Assembly: GCF_002259585.1 (NCBI RefSeq)
Contig: NZ_MWWS01000003.1
Location: 103,032-167,031 of the forward strand
DNA from: Bombiscardovia coagulans
GTDB taxonomy: Bacteria; Actinomycetota; Actinomycetes; Actinomycetales; Bifidobacteriaceae
DNA: 64,000 nucleotides
Direction of reading: 5' to 3'
The stretch's first letter is position 1. Every line of letters begins with the position of its first letter. The notes beneath the pieces were generated by a model. That model was not told where the DNA came from and ran no database searches. It saw nothing but the letters and a program-made list of their open reading frames with translations. The translations under genes and the position numbers were made by a program. Positions 63,973 to 64,000 of the stretch are shown here, piece after piece.

Positions 63973-64000
63973 CGTGATGATTTCTCCGATACACCAGAAC

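Overview
The window looks like a chromosomal segment from a member of the Bifidobacteriaceae (Actinomycetota). The evidence is gene order and protein character: sepIVA-DUF177-rpmF-rnc-ilvB-ilvN, rpsP-khpA-rimM with trmD further on, rpmB-recG-rsmD, murA-plsC-gpsA-ddl, nrdD-nrdG, and a class C (pilus-type) sortase. The G+C content looks moderate by eye (not counted) and lower than in most human-gut bifidobacteria. A complete cytochrome bd module suggests an oxygen-exposed host such as an insect gut (Bifidobacterium asteroides group or a scardovial genus). That placement is inference. No prophage, insertion sequence, CRISPR array or rRNA operon was seen.

Layout. 1-6.8 kb (+): cell division (SepIVA, partial), DUF177, L32, RNase III, acetolactate synthase IlvBN and an ABC-F ATPase. 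6.8-13.8 kb: a glutamine amidotransferase (-), then cysS, ffh, an EEP-fold membrane protein and the rpsP-khpA-rimM ribosome cluster (+). A perfect 50-bp palindrome lies inside the 5' end of rimM. 13.9-18.5 kb (-): the lutABC L-lactate oxidation operon and a LASTG-anchored surface protein, sitting between rimM and trmD. 18.7-23.2 kb: trmD (+) and rpmB-recG-rsmD (-). 23.4-27.9 kb (-): a marR-controlled heterodimeric ABC exporter. 28-30.6 kb: two acetyltransferases, an MscS channel and a decayed reading frame. 30.6-38 kb (-): ddl, gpsA, plsC, murA and two paralogous CPBP membrane proteases.

38.2-49.2 kb: an IclR regulator, a metallophosphoesterase, then a respiratory block of a polyprenyl diphosphate synthase (+) facing ndh-cydA-cydB-cydD-cydC (-). 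Together with LutABC this suggests electron flow from NADH and lactate through a quinone pool to cytochrome bd. 49.5-54.8 kb (-): gltX followed by tRNA-Glu(CTC), tRNA-Gln(CTG) and a strong terminator, then the anaerobic ribonucleotide reductase genes nrdD and nrdG. Two NrdR-box-like palindromes 31 bp apart lie upstream of nrdD. 55-57.2 kb (+): a ThiY/ThiX-like pyrimidine uptake pair behind a long leader, with no ATPase gene. 57.3-62.5 kb: a DUF805 protein, an unknown acidic protein, a histidine phosphatase, an MFS transporter, GtrA and a MIF-like tautomerase. 62.5-64 kb (-): a class C sortase with an unusual Lys/His/Ser tail, preceded by about 435 bp of degenerate repeats and three stacked inverted repeats.

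Many starts were moved downstream of the longest open frame because a clear Shine-Dalgarno sequence (GGAGG-like, 5-9 nt spacing) marks an internal ATG, GTG or TTG. These cases are stated per gene. All functional calls rest on motif and context recognition, without database searches.
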